Shown here one piece after another: positions 9,374-17,620 of a DNA stretch of 64,000 nucleotides (position 1 is the stretch's first letter; each line of letters opens with the position of its first letter). Origin of the DNA: JAPOUP01 sp026708635. GTDB lineage: Bacteria > Pseudomonadota > Alphaproteobacteria > Rhodobacterales > Rhodobacteraceae. The stretch lies in contig OZ241336.1 in the NCBI GenBank assembly GCA_965200115.1, positions 1,364,001 to 1,428,000 on the forward strand, in the 5' to 3' direction. The position numbers and the translations under genes are program-made. The notes beneath the pieces are model-generated. The model was not told the origin of the DNA. It saw only the letters and a list, made by a program, of their open reading frames with translations, and did no database searches.

Positions 9374-10203
9374 AAACGCCGGGCAGCGAGACGAACGAGA
9401 GCGCGATGCGGAAACCGAACGCATTGGTGACCGGTGCGGCGGCGCGGCTTGGACGGGATATGGCCCGGGCTCTGGCGCGGGAAGGCTTCAACGTCGCGGT
9501 TCATCATCTCAGCACGCCTGCGGACCGGATTGTATCGGACATCCGTGCCATGGGTTGCCGGGCCATCTCCATAAAAGCCGACCTTCTGGACGAATCGGAA
9601 ACGCGGAACCTGCTTCCGGTCGCTGCGGAGGCTCTTGGCGGACCGATCAGCGTTCTGGTGAACAACGCCTCGATCTTTGAATACGACAGCATTGAAACCG
9701 CTACACGCCGAAGCTGGGACCGGCATATCGAGTCGAATCTGCGCGCTCCCTTCGTACTCATCCAGGCGCTGGCGGCGCAGGCGCCGGGGCCCACCAGAGA
9801 TGAAATGGGAGAGCTGCGCGCCGAGGCCCTGGCGATCAACATGATCGACCAGAGGGTCCGGAAGCTGACACCTGAGTTCATGACATACACGATAGCCAAG
9901 GCGGCTCTGTGGACTCTCACACGGTCGGCGGCGCAGGCGCTTGCTCCACGTATCCGCGTCAACGCAATTGGCCCTGGGCCGACGTTGCGGGGCCATCGAC
10001 AGTCAGCCGAACATTTCGCGCGGCAGCGCGCCACGACGATTCTGGGCCGCGGCGCAAATTCCGAGGACATCATCGAAGCGCTTCGTTATTTCCTGCACGC
10101 CCCCGCCGTAACGGGCCAACTGCTCTGCGTTGACGGTGGCCAGCACATCGGATGGGCCGTCTCCGACGACCTGGATTCCGAACCTGAAGACGGGACCGCG
10201 TAA
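9370..10203 (+). CDS. SDR family oxidoreductase
   Basis: 277 residues from ATG 9370, which overlaps the antiporter stop by 4 bases. Rossmann motif TGAAARLGRDMA, NNAS after strand 4, and the catalytic YTIAK are present. The overall pattern resembles pteridine-reductase-like short-chain dehydrogenases; the substrate is not known. An insertion between NNAS and YTIAK makes it longer than a typical 250-residue SDR. Confidence 0.85.
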   Translation: MKTPGSETNESAMRKPNALVTGAAARLGRDMARALAREGFNVAVHHLSTPADRIVSDIRAMGCRAISIKADLLDESETRNLLPVAAEALGGPISVLVNNASIFEYDSIETATRRSWDRHIESNLRAPFVLIQALAAQAPGPTRDEMGELRAEALAINMIDQRVRKLTPEFMTYTIAKAALWTLTRSAAQALAPRIRVNAIGPGPTLRGHRQSAEHFARQRATTILGRGANSEDIIEALRYFLHAPAVTGQLLCVDGGQHIGWAVSDDLDSEPEDGTA

Positions 10204-10514
10204 CGCGCCGGGGAAGCGACTCGGCATCCGACTTTTGCACCGGCGGCGAACCTGTCGTAATTTTGTTACAGTTTAGGCGGAGAAATCAAGCGCTTACACG
10301 TATGTTTTTATTTATTAAGTATAATCAGTATGTTATGATGACGCCTAAAAATTGGGCAATCTTGGGAAGCGGATGGAATCTAAGCTAAATTCCTGTAAGT
10401 CAGAATATTGTCACCAGGTTTATCCACATAAATCGTGGATTACTTTCTCCTTGCTTTCGGGTGTGAATGAGTCCAGCCATTCAGGACGCGGGAATCGACG
10501 CTCGGCTGACCTAA
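10204..10514. other. AT-rich intergenic region upstream of uvrC
   Basis: 311 bases between the SDR gene and uvrC, clearly richer in A and T than its surroundings, mostly from about 10255 to 10450. A perfect TATAAT lies at 10320-10325 on the plus strand; no good -35 is found 16-18 bases before it. An inverted repeat TGAATG/CATTCA with an 8-base loop lies just before uvrC. No protein gene is supported. A small RNA or a long uvrC leader is possible but not shown. Confidence 0.4.
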
Positions 10515-12377
10515 TTGACTGACCGAAATGACACCGAACGCCAACCCGGCGGATTTGAGCTGATCCGGGAGTACGCGAGAACGCTGGACGGTTCACCGGG
10601 TGTTTACAGAATGCTGGATGCCCGGAACCGGGTGCTCTATGTCGGCAAGGCTAGGGATCTACAGGCACGCGTTTCAGCATATACGAGACCGAAAGGGCAT
10701 TCCAAGCGAATCGAGCGGATGATCCGCGAAACCGCTTCAATGATGTTCCTGACGACACGCACCGAAACCGAGGCACTGCTTCTGGAGCAGAACCTCATAA
10801 AACAGCTCAAGCCCCGTTACAATGTGTTGCTACGTGACGATAAGTCGTTTCCGAACATCCTCATCACGAAGGATCACACCTTCCCACAGATCAAGAAGCA
10901 CCGCGGCGCGAGAAGGGACAGGGGAAGTTACTACGGCCCGTTCGCCAGCGCGGGGGCCGTCAACCGGACACTGAACCATCTTCAGAAGATTTTTCTTCTC
11001 CGCAACTGCCCGGACTCTACGTTCGAGAGCCGCACCCGCCCCTGCCTGCTCTATCAGATCAAGCGCTGCAGCGCACCCTGTGTCGACAGAATCAGTAAGG
11101 CGGACTATTCAGCTTTGGTTCATGACGCGGAGCGCTTCCTCCAGGGAAAGACGACCGATATCCAGGCACAACTGGCGGAGGAAATGCGTAAGGCCAGCGA
11201 ATCACTTGAGTTCGAACGCGCGGCCTCCATCCGGGACCGCATCCATGCCTTGACCCAGGTGCAGGGTGCGCAGGGGATCAATCCCCGCCATGTACCCGAA
11301 GCCGATGTAATCGCAATCCACATGGAAGGGGGCGAGGCCTGCGTTCAGGTCTTTTTCATCCGGGCCCATCAGAACTGGGGTAATCGGGATTACTTCCCGC
11401 GCCTTGGAGGAGCCGAAAGCCCCGCCGAGGCACTGCAGGCATTCATTGGCCAGTTCTACGCGAACAAACCGCCGCCACGGCAGCTGATCCTTTCCGATCG
11501 AATCGAGGATACGATCCTGATGGAGGAGGCGCTTAGCGGAAAGGCGGGCCGAAGGGTCACGATCACCGTGCCAAGGCGTGGCGAGAAACTTGAACTGGTC
11601 ACCGGAGCCCTACGCAACGCACGTGAAAGCCTGGCCCGAAGGATGGCCGATACCGCGACCCAAACACGGCTGCTGAAGGGGATAGCGGACGCCTTCGGCC
11701 TTGAAAGCCCGCCCGTTAGAATCGAAGTCTATGACAACAGTCACATCCAAGGCAGCAATGCGGTCGGCGGCATGATCGTCTCCGGGCCCGAAGGATTCGT
11801 CCGATCTCAATACCGCAGGTTCAAGATCAAGGATCCCGCGCTCTCTTCCGGCGATGACTTCGGAATGATGAGGGAAGTTCTCGGGCGCCGTTTCCGGAGG
11901 CTCCTAAAGGATGATCCGGATCGGGGAGACGCCGCCTGGCCGGACCTCCTGCTGATCGACGGCGGATCGGGGCAGGTCAGCGCCGCGCATGGGATAATGT
12001 CCGAACTTGGCGTCTCGGACATTCCCGTCGTCGGTGTCGCCAAAGGCGTAAATCGCAACGCCGGCCGGGAGGAATTCCATCGGGTGTGCGAAAGGCCAAT
12101 GGCGCTCGGCCATAACGATCCGGTGCTCTATTTTATCCAGCGCCTACGTGACGAGGCCCATCGCTTCGCCATTGGTGCGCATCGACAAACCCGCGCCCGC
12201 GGCATCGGCACCACATCACTGGACGAAATTCCGGGAGTCGGCGCGGCGCGTAAGCGCGCGCTTCTGCAGCATTTCGGCAGCGCGAAGGCCGTCAGCCGCG
12301 CGGACTTGGCGGATCTCAGGGCGGTTGACGGGATTTCAGGCAACCTCGCCGAGACCATATACGCCTTTTTCCGTTAA
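10515..12377 (+). CDS. uvrC: Excinuclease ABC subunit C
   Basis: 620 residues, normal for UvrC. Domains in order: GIY-YIG nuclease (GVYRMLDARNRVLYVGKA, about residues 28-105), a Cys-rich region, UVR motif (about 200-240), RNase H-like second nuclease with YDNSHIQG and DLLLIDGG, and a C-terminal helix-hairpin-helix pair (IPGVGAARKRALLQHFG). It makes both incisions around a UvrB-bound lesion. The start is TTG 10515; I see no nearer in-frame ATG in a good position. Confidence 0.95.
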   Translation: MTDRNDTERQPGGFELIREYARTLDGSPGVYRMLDARNRVLYVGKARDLQARVSAYTRPKGHSKRIERMIRETASMMFLTTRTETEALLLEQNLIKQLKPRYNVLLRDDKSFPNILITKDHTFPQIKKHRGARRDRGSYYGPFASAGAVNRTLNHLQKIFLLRNCPDSTFESRTRPCLLYQIKRCSAPCVDRISKADYSALVHDAERFLQGKTTDIQAQLAEEMRKASESLEFERAASIRDRIHALTQVQGAQGINPRHVPEADVIAIHMEGGEACVQVFFIRAHQNWGNRDYFPRLGGAESPAEALQAFIGQFYANKPPPRQLILSDRIEDTILMEEALSGKAGRRVTITVPRRGEKLELVTGALRNARESLARRMADTATQTRLLKGIADAFGLESPPVRIEVYDNSHIQGSNAVGGMIVSGPEGFVRSQYRRFKIKDPALSSGDDFGMMREVLGRRFRRLLKDDPDRGDAAWPDLLLIDGGSGQVSAAHGIMSELGVSDIPVVGVAKGVNRNAGREEFHRVCERPMALGHNDPVLYFIQRLRDEAHRFAIGAHRQTRARGIGTTSLDEIPGVGAARKRALLQHFGSAKAVSRADLADLRAVDGISGNLAETIYAFFR

Positions 12378-12659
12378 TCCGGACCGGATACATTCCGCCG
12401 TCCCATGCAAGGAGTTGAAACCGGTGCGGTCGAGGGCCGCGCCTGAAAGCTTTCCGGTAGAGATGGACAGACGCCGGGACGGGAACCCGATTTGGGCCAT
12501 CCGGATGATCGGTATCGTTCATCACCGTCCCCAATGTATTCGACCAAAAGACCAAGACGGTTTCCGGATCCGGGTCAAAACAAAGAAAATGGGCCAGACC
12601 GCTCCACCATTACATCTGGTATCTTTCCCGATGTCTTCTGACACAGTAGAAGCAACGTC

Positions 12660-13304
12660 ATGCAATGGACGGTTCCCAACGTTCTTACAACGCTCAGGCT
12701 CCTTGCCGCCCCCGGCGTGGTGGTCATGTTTCTTTATTTCGCCCGCCCCTGGGCCGACTGGTTCGCCATGCTGCTGTTCATTGGATCAGCGGTGACGGAT
12801 TACTTTGACGGCTATCTCGCCCGGCTCTGGAAGCAGGAAACAAGGTTTGGCGCCATGCTTGACCCCATCGCGGACAAGGCAATGGTGGTCATCGCACTAC
12901 TTGTTATCACCGGTTTTTCAGGAATGAACCCATGGATCCTTCTGCCCGCGACGGTGATCATATTCCGTGAAATCGCCGTTTCGGGCCTGCGCGAGTTTCT
13001 CGGAGGCCACGCTGGCGGACTTTCGGTCACATCCTTGGCGAAGTACAAGACCTTTGCCCAGATGATCGCGCTGACCGTGCTATTCGCCACAGGGGTGTTC
13101 GAGCACAGCGCGGCGGTTCGCGGGGTCGGGCCGGACCAAGACACCGTGGCCGGAATAGGTGCCGCATACGCGCTGGCGGCACATTGGTCCTGGTGGTTCG
13201 GCACCGTGCTGCTCTGGATCTCGGCCGTTCTGACGCTGATAACCGGATTGGACTACTTCAGCAAAGCGTGGCCTTTCTTTGGCGATAGGGGGAGAATGAC
13301 GTGA
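12660..13304 (+). CDS. pgsA: CDP-diacylglycerol-glycerol-3-phosphate 3-phosphatidyltransferase
   Basis: 214 residues with about five membrane helices. The CDP-alcohol phosphatidyltransferase motif DYFDGYLAR...GAMLDPIADK is intact, with all four Asp residues. The enzyme makes phosphatidylglycerol phosphate in the inner membrane. It lies about 280 bases after uvrC and overlaps moaD by 4 bases (GTGA), so pgsA, moaD and moaE form one unit. Confidence 0.93.
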   Translation: MQWTVPNVLTTLRLLAAPGVVVMFLYFARPWADWFAMLLFIGSAVTDYFDGYLARLWKQETRFGAMLDPIADKAMVVIALLVITGFSGMNPWILLPATVIIFREIAVSGLREFLGGHAGGLSVTSLAKYKTFAQMIALTVLFATGVFEHSAAVRGVGPDQDTVAGIGAAYALAAHWSWWFGTVLLWISAVLTLITGLDYFSKAWPFFGDRGRMT

Positions 13305-13552
13305 CTGTGGAGGTGCTCTATTTCGCCTGGGTGCGCGAGCGTATCGGATTGCCGCGGGAACTGGTCGAGACCCATGCCAAGAACGTCGAAGGTCTCGTCG
13401 CGGAGCTGAGAGCGCGGGAATCCCGCTATGCGGCCGCATTCTCCGATCTGTCCGCCCTGCGCGTCGCGCTCGACCAGGAACTGTCGGAATTCTCTGACCC
13501 GCTTGAGGGTGTCAGGGAGGTAGCCTTTTTCCCTCCCATGACGGGAGGCTGA
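13301..13552 (+). CDS. moaD: Molybdopterin synthase sulfur carrier subunit
   Basis: 83 residues, a ubiquitin-like protein ending in the diagnostic Gly-Gly (PPMTGG). The C-terminal glycine is thiocarboxylated and donates sulfur to precursor Z in the complex with MoaE. GTG start overlaps the pgsA stop. The pathway supplies the molybdenum cofactor that the molybdoenzyme at 55-57.7 kb would need. Confidence 0.93.
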   Translation: MTVEVLYFAWVRERIGLPRELVETHAKNVEGLVAELRARESRYAAAFSDLSALRVALDQELSEFSDPLEGVREVAFFPPMTGG

Positions 13553-13556
13553 CCCG

Positions 13557-14033
13557 GTGATCCGCATTCAGTCCGAGCCATTCGACCCCGGCGTGGAACT
13601 CGCCCGCTTCATCGGGGACCGCACCGATATCGGCGCACAGGTGAGCTTCACCGGAATCGTGCGTGACGACAATATCGGGCTAAGGCATATCGAGATCGAG
13701 CATTACCCCGGAATGACCGAAAAAGCCGTCTCTTGGATCGAGACGGAGGCCGTTACCCGCTGGAAACTGAGGGCCAGCCTCGTGATCCACCGTTACGGGC
13801 GGCTGGTTCCGGGAGAGCGGATCATGATGGTCGCGACTGCCGCCACTCACCGTTCCGACGCTTTCGCCGCAGCGGAGTTTCTCATGGATTACCTGAAATC
13901 CAGGGCCCCTTTCTGGAAAAAGGAGGTTACGGGAGAAATCGAGAGCTGGGTGGAGGCGAAGGACACGGACGAACGGGCGCTCAGACGCTGGAGCGGATTC
14001 GGTTCCGAGGCGGCGGGAACCCGCTCCGATTAG
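13557..14033 (+). CDS. moaE: Molybdopterin synthase catalytic subunit
   Basis: 158 residues from GTG 13557, 4 bases after moaD. Typical MoaE signatures are visible: GAQVSFTGIVRD near the N-terminus, EHYPGM, and the catalytic Lys region PFWKKE. With MoaD it converts precursor Z to molybdopterin. The C-terminal tail after RALRRWSGFG is low in complexity and variable in the family. Confidence 0.93.
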   Translation: MIRIQSEPFDPGVELARFIGDRTDIGAQVSFTGIVRDDNIGLRHIEIEHYPGMTEKAVSWIETEAVTRWKLRASLVIHRYGRLVPGERIMMVATAATHRSDAFAAAEFLMDYLKSRAPFWKKEVTGEIESWVEAKDTDERALRRWSGFGSEAAGTRSD

Positions 14034-14365
14034 AACCCCCAACCGCGACGACGGTTTCCATATCAAGGGTACTGAAGGCAGGGCAGGTCGTCACCTGCGG
14101 TCATGTCACGGAAGACCCCCGTCTCAGGGCGGCCCCGGCTTTCCGCGACGGCGCGTGGCGGACGCCGAATTCACGGCGTCGACCCAGAGGCCCGGGGAGG
14201 CGAGGGAGGGATCGGAGGGAGGGTTTGGAAACGCCGTCCGTCTCGACCGTTCGGGCGTCCGGTAAAGGCGGAACTCCGGCGCGGCGGGGGCGGGAACGGT
14301 TTGGCGGGCGGGCGTCCGCGGGACCTTCCGCCCTATCGGGGATGGCGGGCGACTGTTCCCGAGAG

Positions 14366-14394
14366 GTCGCCCCGCGTCCCGGGCGCGGGGCGAC
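14366..14394. repeat. Perfect 11-bp inverted repeat (stem-loop)
   Basis: GTCGCCCCGCG is followed by a 7-base loop (TCCCGGG) and its exact reverse complement. All stem pairs except one A-T/T-A type pair per arm are G-C, so the stem would be very stable in RNA. No T-run follows, so it is not a standard intrinsic terminator. It lies in the GC-rich block between moaE and the accessory module. Confidence 0.6.
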
Positions 14395-14566
14395 GGACTG
14401 CCACCGCAACGCCGTGAGCGACTACCACCAGTAGGTGGAGAAGATCCTCGCGGGGATTCACGGGCCTGCCGCGCCCTCCAAGCCCTAGCGTCCGGGCGGG
14501 ATCCCCCGTCTGCCGTCCGGCGGCTTGACCGGGCCGCCGTGCACCAATCCGGGGCGAGCAATTGAG

Positions 14567-14600
14567 TTGACAGGGCATAAACACAATAATATTGTTGTGT
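14567..14600 (+). promoter_or_regulatory. Promoter with overlapping 20-bp palindrome, probable autoregulatory operator
   Basis: A perfect TTGACA is at 14567-14572. The 20 bases at 14581-14600 (ACACAATAATATTGTTGTGT) form a palindrome with a single mismatched pair, and cover the expected -10 region. The next gene starts at 14603, only 2 bases later, so the mRNA would be nearly leaderless or start within the palindrome. Binding by the HTH protein encoded second in the module would block this promoter, the usual arrangement for toxin-antitoxin operons. The binding itself is inference. Confidence 0.6.
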
Positions 14601-14602
14601 TC

Positions 14603-15040
14603 ATGATTCCCAACCTTGATCCCAGGACCGGCTACCTCCCGCCATGCGTCCACAATGCCACTTGGCGGGACGTCATAGATCGGTTCGGTGGAAACAGCCA
14701 CCGGGCGCGGCTTATGGGAGGTTTGCTGGCTGCTTGCCGCAACCTAGCGGCGGCGGGATGCAGGGAACTGGTGCTGGACGGCAGCTTCGTTACTGCGAAG
14801 ACACTGCCGGCGGACTACGACGCCGCCTGGGAAACCGCGGGTGTCGATCCGAATCGATTGGACCCGATACTTCTCGAGATGGAGCACCCACGAGCGGCGA
14901 TGAAAGCGAAATATCTCGGAGACATCTTTCCGGCGTCAGCATTCGCCGCGCCGGGAGTACTCTTTCGAGACTTCTTTGCGACCGACCGCAATGGCGTCAA
15001 GAAAGGCGCAATGTTAGTCGATCTGGGGAACTTGCCATGA
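14603..15040 (+). CDS. DUF6932-like protein with minimal nucleotidyltransferase motif
   Basis: 145 residues from ATG 14603; the open frame reaches further upstream but through the promoter. Residues 60-73 read GSFVTAKTLPADYD, which matches the GS-x9-DxD signature of the nucleotidyltransferase fold used by MNT and AbiEii-type toxins. The N-terminal IPNLDPRTGYLPPCVHNATW resembles what I recall of the DUF6932 family; this was not checked. It is followed, with a 4-base overlap (ATGA), by an HTH-ImmA protein. A role as the effector of a toxin-antitoxin-like pair is inference. Confidence 0.6.
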   Translation: MIPNLDPRTGYLPPCVHNATWRDVIDRFGGNSHRARLMGGLLAACRNLAAAGCRELVLDGSFVTAKTLPADYDAAWETAGVDPNRLDPILLEMEHPRAAMKAKYLGDIFPASAFAAPGVLFRDFFATDRNGVKKGAMLVDLGNLP

Positions 15041-16491
15041 TTACCAACGAGAGGCAGTACCGAATCACGCGGAAGAAGGCGCGCAGCTTCGCACATGCGA
15101 TCAAGGAATTCGACGACAGGTCGGATGACCGCACCGACGTGCATCCAAGGCTGGTGCAGGCTGAACGACAGGCCATGGAGAGTCAGCTAGCGGACCTACA
15201 CGAAGAATTGGAAGAATACGAGCGGTTGAAGTTAGCCGGGCTGTCGGTCATTTCGGTAGGCTCGTTCGAAGAGCTTGCGGAAGGCCTGATCAAGGCCAGG
15301 ATCGCGGGGGGCCTCAGCCAACGGGCGCTTGCCCAACGTCTAAAGCTCAAGGAACAGCAGATCCAACGGTATGAGGCGGAGCGCTACGCGTCCGCAAGCT
15401 ACCAGCGACTGTGCCAGGTAGCTCGCGCCCTGGAGCTTCGGATAGAAAACGAAATTCTACTTCCCGTCGTACCGGATAGCTTTGAAGGGCTGCTCGCCAA
15501 GGTCAGCCAAGTGGGGCTGAAACGGGACTTTGTGGTTGGGCGCCTGTTGTCGTCCGCGGATGCCGCTATCGCGGATGGCGAAGTGCCGGATCAGTCGAAC
15601 GACCGGAGACTGACCTCCGAAGCGGCGGCCGTATTGGAGCGCGTCTTCGGATGGAGGAGCGACGACGTCTTCGGCGCTCAGGCGCTGCCCGCGCCATCGA
15701 CAGCGGCAGCCGCCGCGCGTTTCAAGATGCCGAGGCGACGTGACGAGCGCGCCGCAGGCCTCTTCGCAACCTACGCGAATCACCTTGCCGTAGTGGCCAT
15801 ACGCGGCATGGCCGACTATCCGATTGAGTCAATTCCGACCGACCCGGGCGAAATGCGAAGGAGAATTTTGGCCCGCGGCGATGGAAAGGATGATCTCCGC
15901 GCGGTTCTTCACACGGTGTGGGATCTTGGGGTGGTTGTACTCCCACTAAGGGGAATTGGGACGTTCCACGGTGCGTGCTGGCGCTACGAAGGCCGTAACG
16001 CGGTCGTGCTGAAGCAACGGTCGAGGCACGAAGCGGGTTGGACGTTTGATCTGCTCCACGAGTTATTCCATGCAGCGCAGCGGCCCGAAGAGAGGACGTT
16101 CGATCTGCTTGAGGCTGAAGCAACGTCCAGCGAGCGTCGAGAATCAGACGAGGAAATCGCGGCCAGTCAGTTTGCGGGCGACGTGATGCTTGATGGCAAG
16201 GCGAACGAACTCGCGGAGGATTGCGTGGAACAGGCCAGCAATATGGTTCCGCGACTGCAGCGGGTGGTCCAGCGAGTCGCAAAGAAACAGGGAGTGAGTG
16301 TCGGTGCGCTTGCGAACTACCTAGCCTTCCGGTTGTCTCGGCAGGGTTTCAACTGGTGGGGCGCGGCCACCAACCTTCAACTCGAAGACGAAGACCCGTG
16401 GACCATTGCACGCGACGTTTTTGTTGAGCGGCACCCTTACCGCATCGAAGATGAGATCGATCGCTCTCTGCTTGATCGTGCCCTGAATTGA
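15037..16491 (+). CDS. HigA-like XRE regulator fused to ImmA/IrrE metallopeptidase
   Basis: 484 residues from ATG 15037, overlapping the preceding stop by 4 bases. The N-terminus (MITNERQYRITRKKA) and following charged helix (about 38-65) resemble HigA-type antitoxins. An XRE helix-turn-helix spans about residues 75-135 (GLSQRALAQRL, QIQRYEAERY). The second half is an ImmA/IrrE-like domain with the zinc motif HELFH at about 341-345 and a downstream EE-AASQFAGDVML that would give the third ligand. In such proteins the peptidase cleaves a repressor or antitoxin. Here both could be in one chain, so self-cleavage or cleavage of the partner is possible; that is inference. Confidence 0.8.
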   Translation: MITNERQYRITRKKARSFAHAIKEFDDRSDDRTDVHPRLVQAERQAMESQLADLHEELEEYERLKLAGLSVISVGSFEELAEGLIKARIAGGLSQRALAQRLKLKEQQIQRYEAERYASASYQRLCQVARALELRIENEILLPVVPDSFEGLLAKVSQVGLKRDFVVGRLLSSADAAIADGEVPDQSNDRRLTSEAAAVLERVFGWRSDDVFGAQALPAPSTAAAAARFKMPRRRDERAAGLFATYANHLAVVAIRGMADYPIESIPTDPGEMRRRILARGDGKDDLRAVLHTVWDLGVVVLPLRGIGTFHGACWRYEGRNAVVLKQRSRHEAGWTFDLLHELFHAAQRPEERTFDLLEAEATSSERRESDEEIAASQFAGDVMLDGKANELAEDCVEQASNMVPRLQRVVQRVAKKQGVSVGALANYLAFRLSRQGFNWWGAATNLQLEDEDPWTIARDVFVERHPYRIEDEIDRSLLDRALN

Positions 16492-16534
16492 GGGAATCCG
16501 AATGCTCGGGCTTGAAAAGTGTCACAATTCAACA

Positions 16535-16780
16535 TCAAGCGCCCGTCGGCGGACGGCGAACGACCTGCGTTGCTTCAAGCAGCTCAAGAAAATGACCCAC
16601 GGGGAACGCGGGAAATGCCGTTACTGAGGTGCCAACCCTGTAGACTGGGATCTGCTGCATGTGCGCGACGTCGATGACGTCAGGCACACCTTCGCAGCGC
16701 TGAAGAACGAAATGATACGGCATCATTTCTTCCGTCATGAACTCAGCGAGAAGGCAGTCCGGCACGCGTAAGGGCTGCAT
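16535..16780 (-). CDS. Hypothetical protein, possibly a gene remnant
   Basis: An 81-residue open frame from ATG 16780 (MQPLRVPDCLLAEFM...). No ribosome site is visible in front and I recognise no family. The remainder of 16492-16990 shows no other supported gene. It lies between the accessory module and tRNA-Arg, a place where remnants of past insertions are common. Confidence 0.25.
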   Translation of the reverse strand: MQPLRVPDCLLAEFMTEEMMPYHFVLQRCEGVPDVIDVAHMQQIPVYRVGTSVTAFPAFPVGHFLELLEATQVVRRPPTGA

Positions 16781-16990
16781 TCGGATCAAGAAAGCCGCAC
16801 GTCATTGGCTGGCTTTCGAAGTTCCTCACGGGAATCCGTTCGGTTCGCGTGATGGCCGCGCGCAGAAGCCGCCGGATCGCAACGTCGTGCTGGTCCGGAG
16901 TGCTCGCCAATGGTCTGCCGGACCGCCGGAAAGGCGTTGGACCACGGAAGGCGGGAACGCGGCGGCGTATTGTATCCCCTCGACTTTATG

Positions 16991-17067
16991 TGGCGACCCC
17001 TGAAGGACTCGAACCCTCAACCTGCTGATTAGAAGTCAGCCGCTCTATCCAGTTGAGCTAAGGGGCC
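16991..17067 (-). tRNA. tRNA-Arg (anticodon TCT)
   Basis: On the minus strand the sequence folds as a full cloverleaf. The 5' acceptor strand GGCCCCT pairs with AGGGGTC (one G-U pair). The D arm is GCTC-AACTGGATA-GAGC, the anticodon arm CTGAC-TTCTAAT-CAG with anticodon TCT, and the T arm holds GGTTCGAGTCC-type loop sequence. The 3' CCA is encoded (16991-16993). It lies directly downstream of the NDUFS4-like gene on the same strand. Confidence 0.95.
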
Positions 17068-17086
17068 GTCCGGGCATCTGCGCGTC

Positions 17087-17398
17087 TCAGTGGGTCCAGG
17101 CGACCCGCCGGTCCGCCGCGAAGTTCCCGCCGTAGCCCCGCGGGCGGATCCCCGGACGGCGCGGCCGGGGAAGGCTCACCGACGCCTCGATGCCCCGCGC
17201 GCGGGCGTAGGCCTCCGCCTCCTCCCGGCTGGAGAAGGACAGGCGCACCTGCGCGCGCGTGTCCGACGCGCCGGTCCAGCCCATGAGCGGGTCCAGCTCG
17301 CGCGCGCCCTCCGGCGCGAACTCAAGCACCCAGCGCCGGGTCCCCCCGGCGCCGGAGGTCATCGCCGACCGCGCCGGCTGGTGGATGCGCGCCCCCAT
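17087..17398 (-). CDS. ETC complex I subunit family protein (NDUFS4-like)
   Basis: 103 residues from ATG 17398, with GGGAGG 6-7 bases upstream. The open frame runs to 17527, but homology starts at MGARIHQPARSAM. Diagnostic residues are RRWVLEF, DPLMGWTGASDT and the C-terminal DRRVAWTH. The family corresponds to the 18 kDa accessory subunit of NADH dehydrogenase found in alphaproteobacteria and mitochondria, where it sits near the peripheral arm. Codons end almost always in G or C, more so than in neighbouring genes. Confidence 0.85.
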   Translation of the reverse strand: MGARIHQPARSAMTSGAGGTRRWVLEFAPEGARELDPLMGWTGASDTRAQVRLSFSSREEAEAYARARGIEASVSLPRPRRPGIRPRGYGGNFAADRRVAWTH

Positions 17399-17620
17399 CG
17401 CCCCTCCCGGTATGGACACCTCCTGACAACAGGGACAGTATCGCAGACAGACAACCGTATGCGCAAGACCTAGAATATTGGATCGCGGGTTGCTGGCATA
17501 GCAATATGCCGTCGGCGTTTTCTTCATCCTTGCCCTGATAGCCCATACATAGGATGTCTCATGATCCCAAGCCTTGAGGGAAGGGGTTCATTAACAAACC
17601 GATCCGAAGAAAGCGCCAGA

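Larger units (their letters stand above)
14034..14602. other. Extremely GC-rich intergenic block with no supported gene
   Basis: 569 bases between moaE and the accessory module. From about 14130 to 14550 the sequence is very GC-rich and all frames on both strands are open by composition rather than by coding. None of those frames recalls a known protein. The block holds the long hairpin at 14366-14394 and a shorter inverted repeat GGCGGC/GCCGCC near 14519-14538. The composition then drops abruptly at about 14560 to the AT-rich promoter of the next gene. Confidence 0.5.

Noticed and set aside
14101..14417. Overlapping open frames on both strands in the GC-rich block
   Set aside because: They are open because stop codons are rare at this composition; no start with a ribosome site and no family resemblance.
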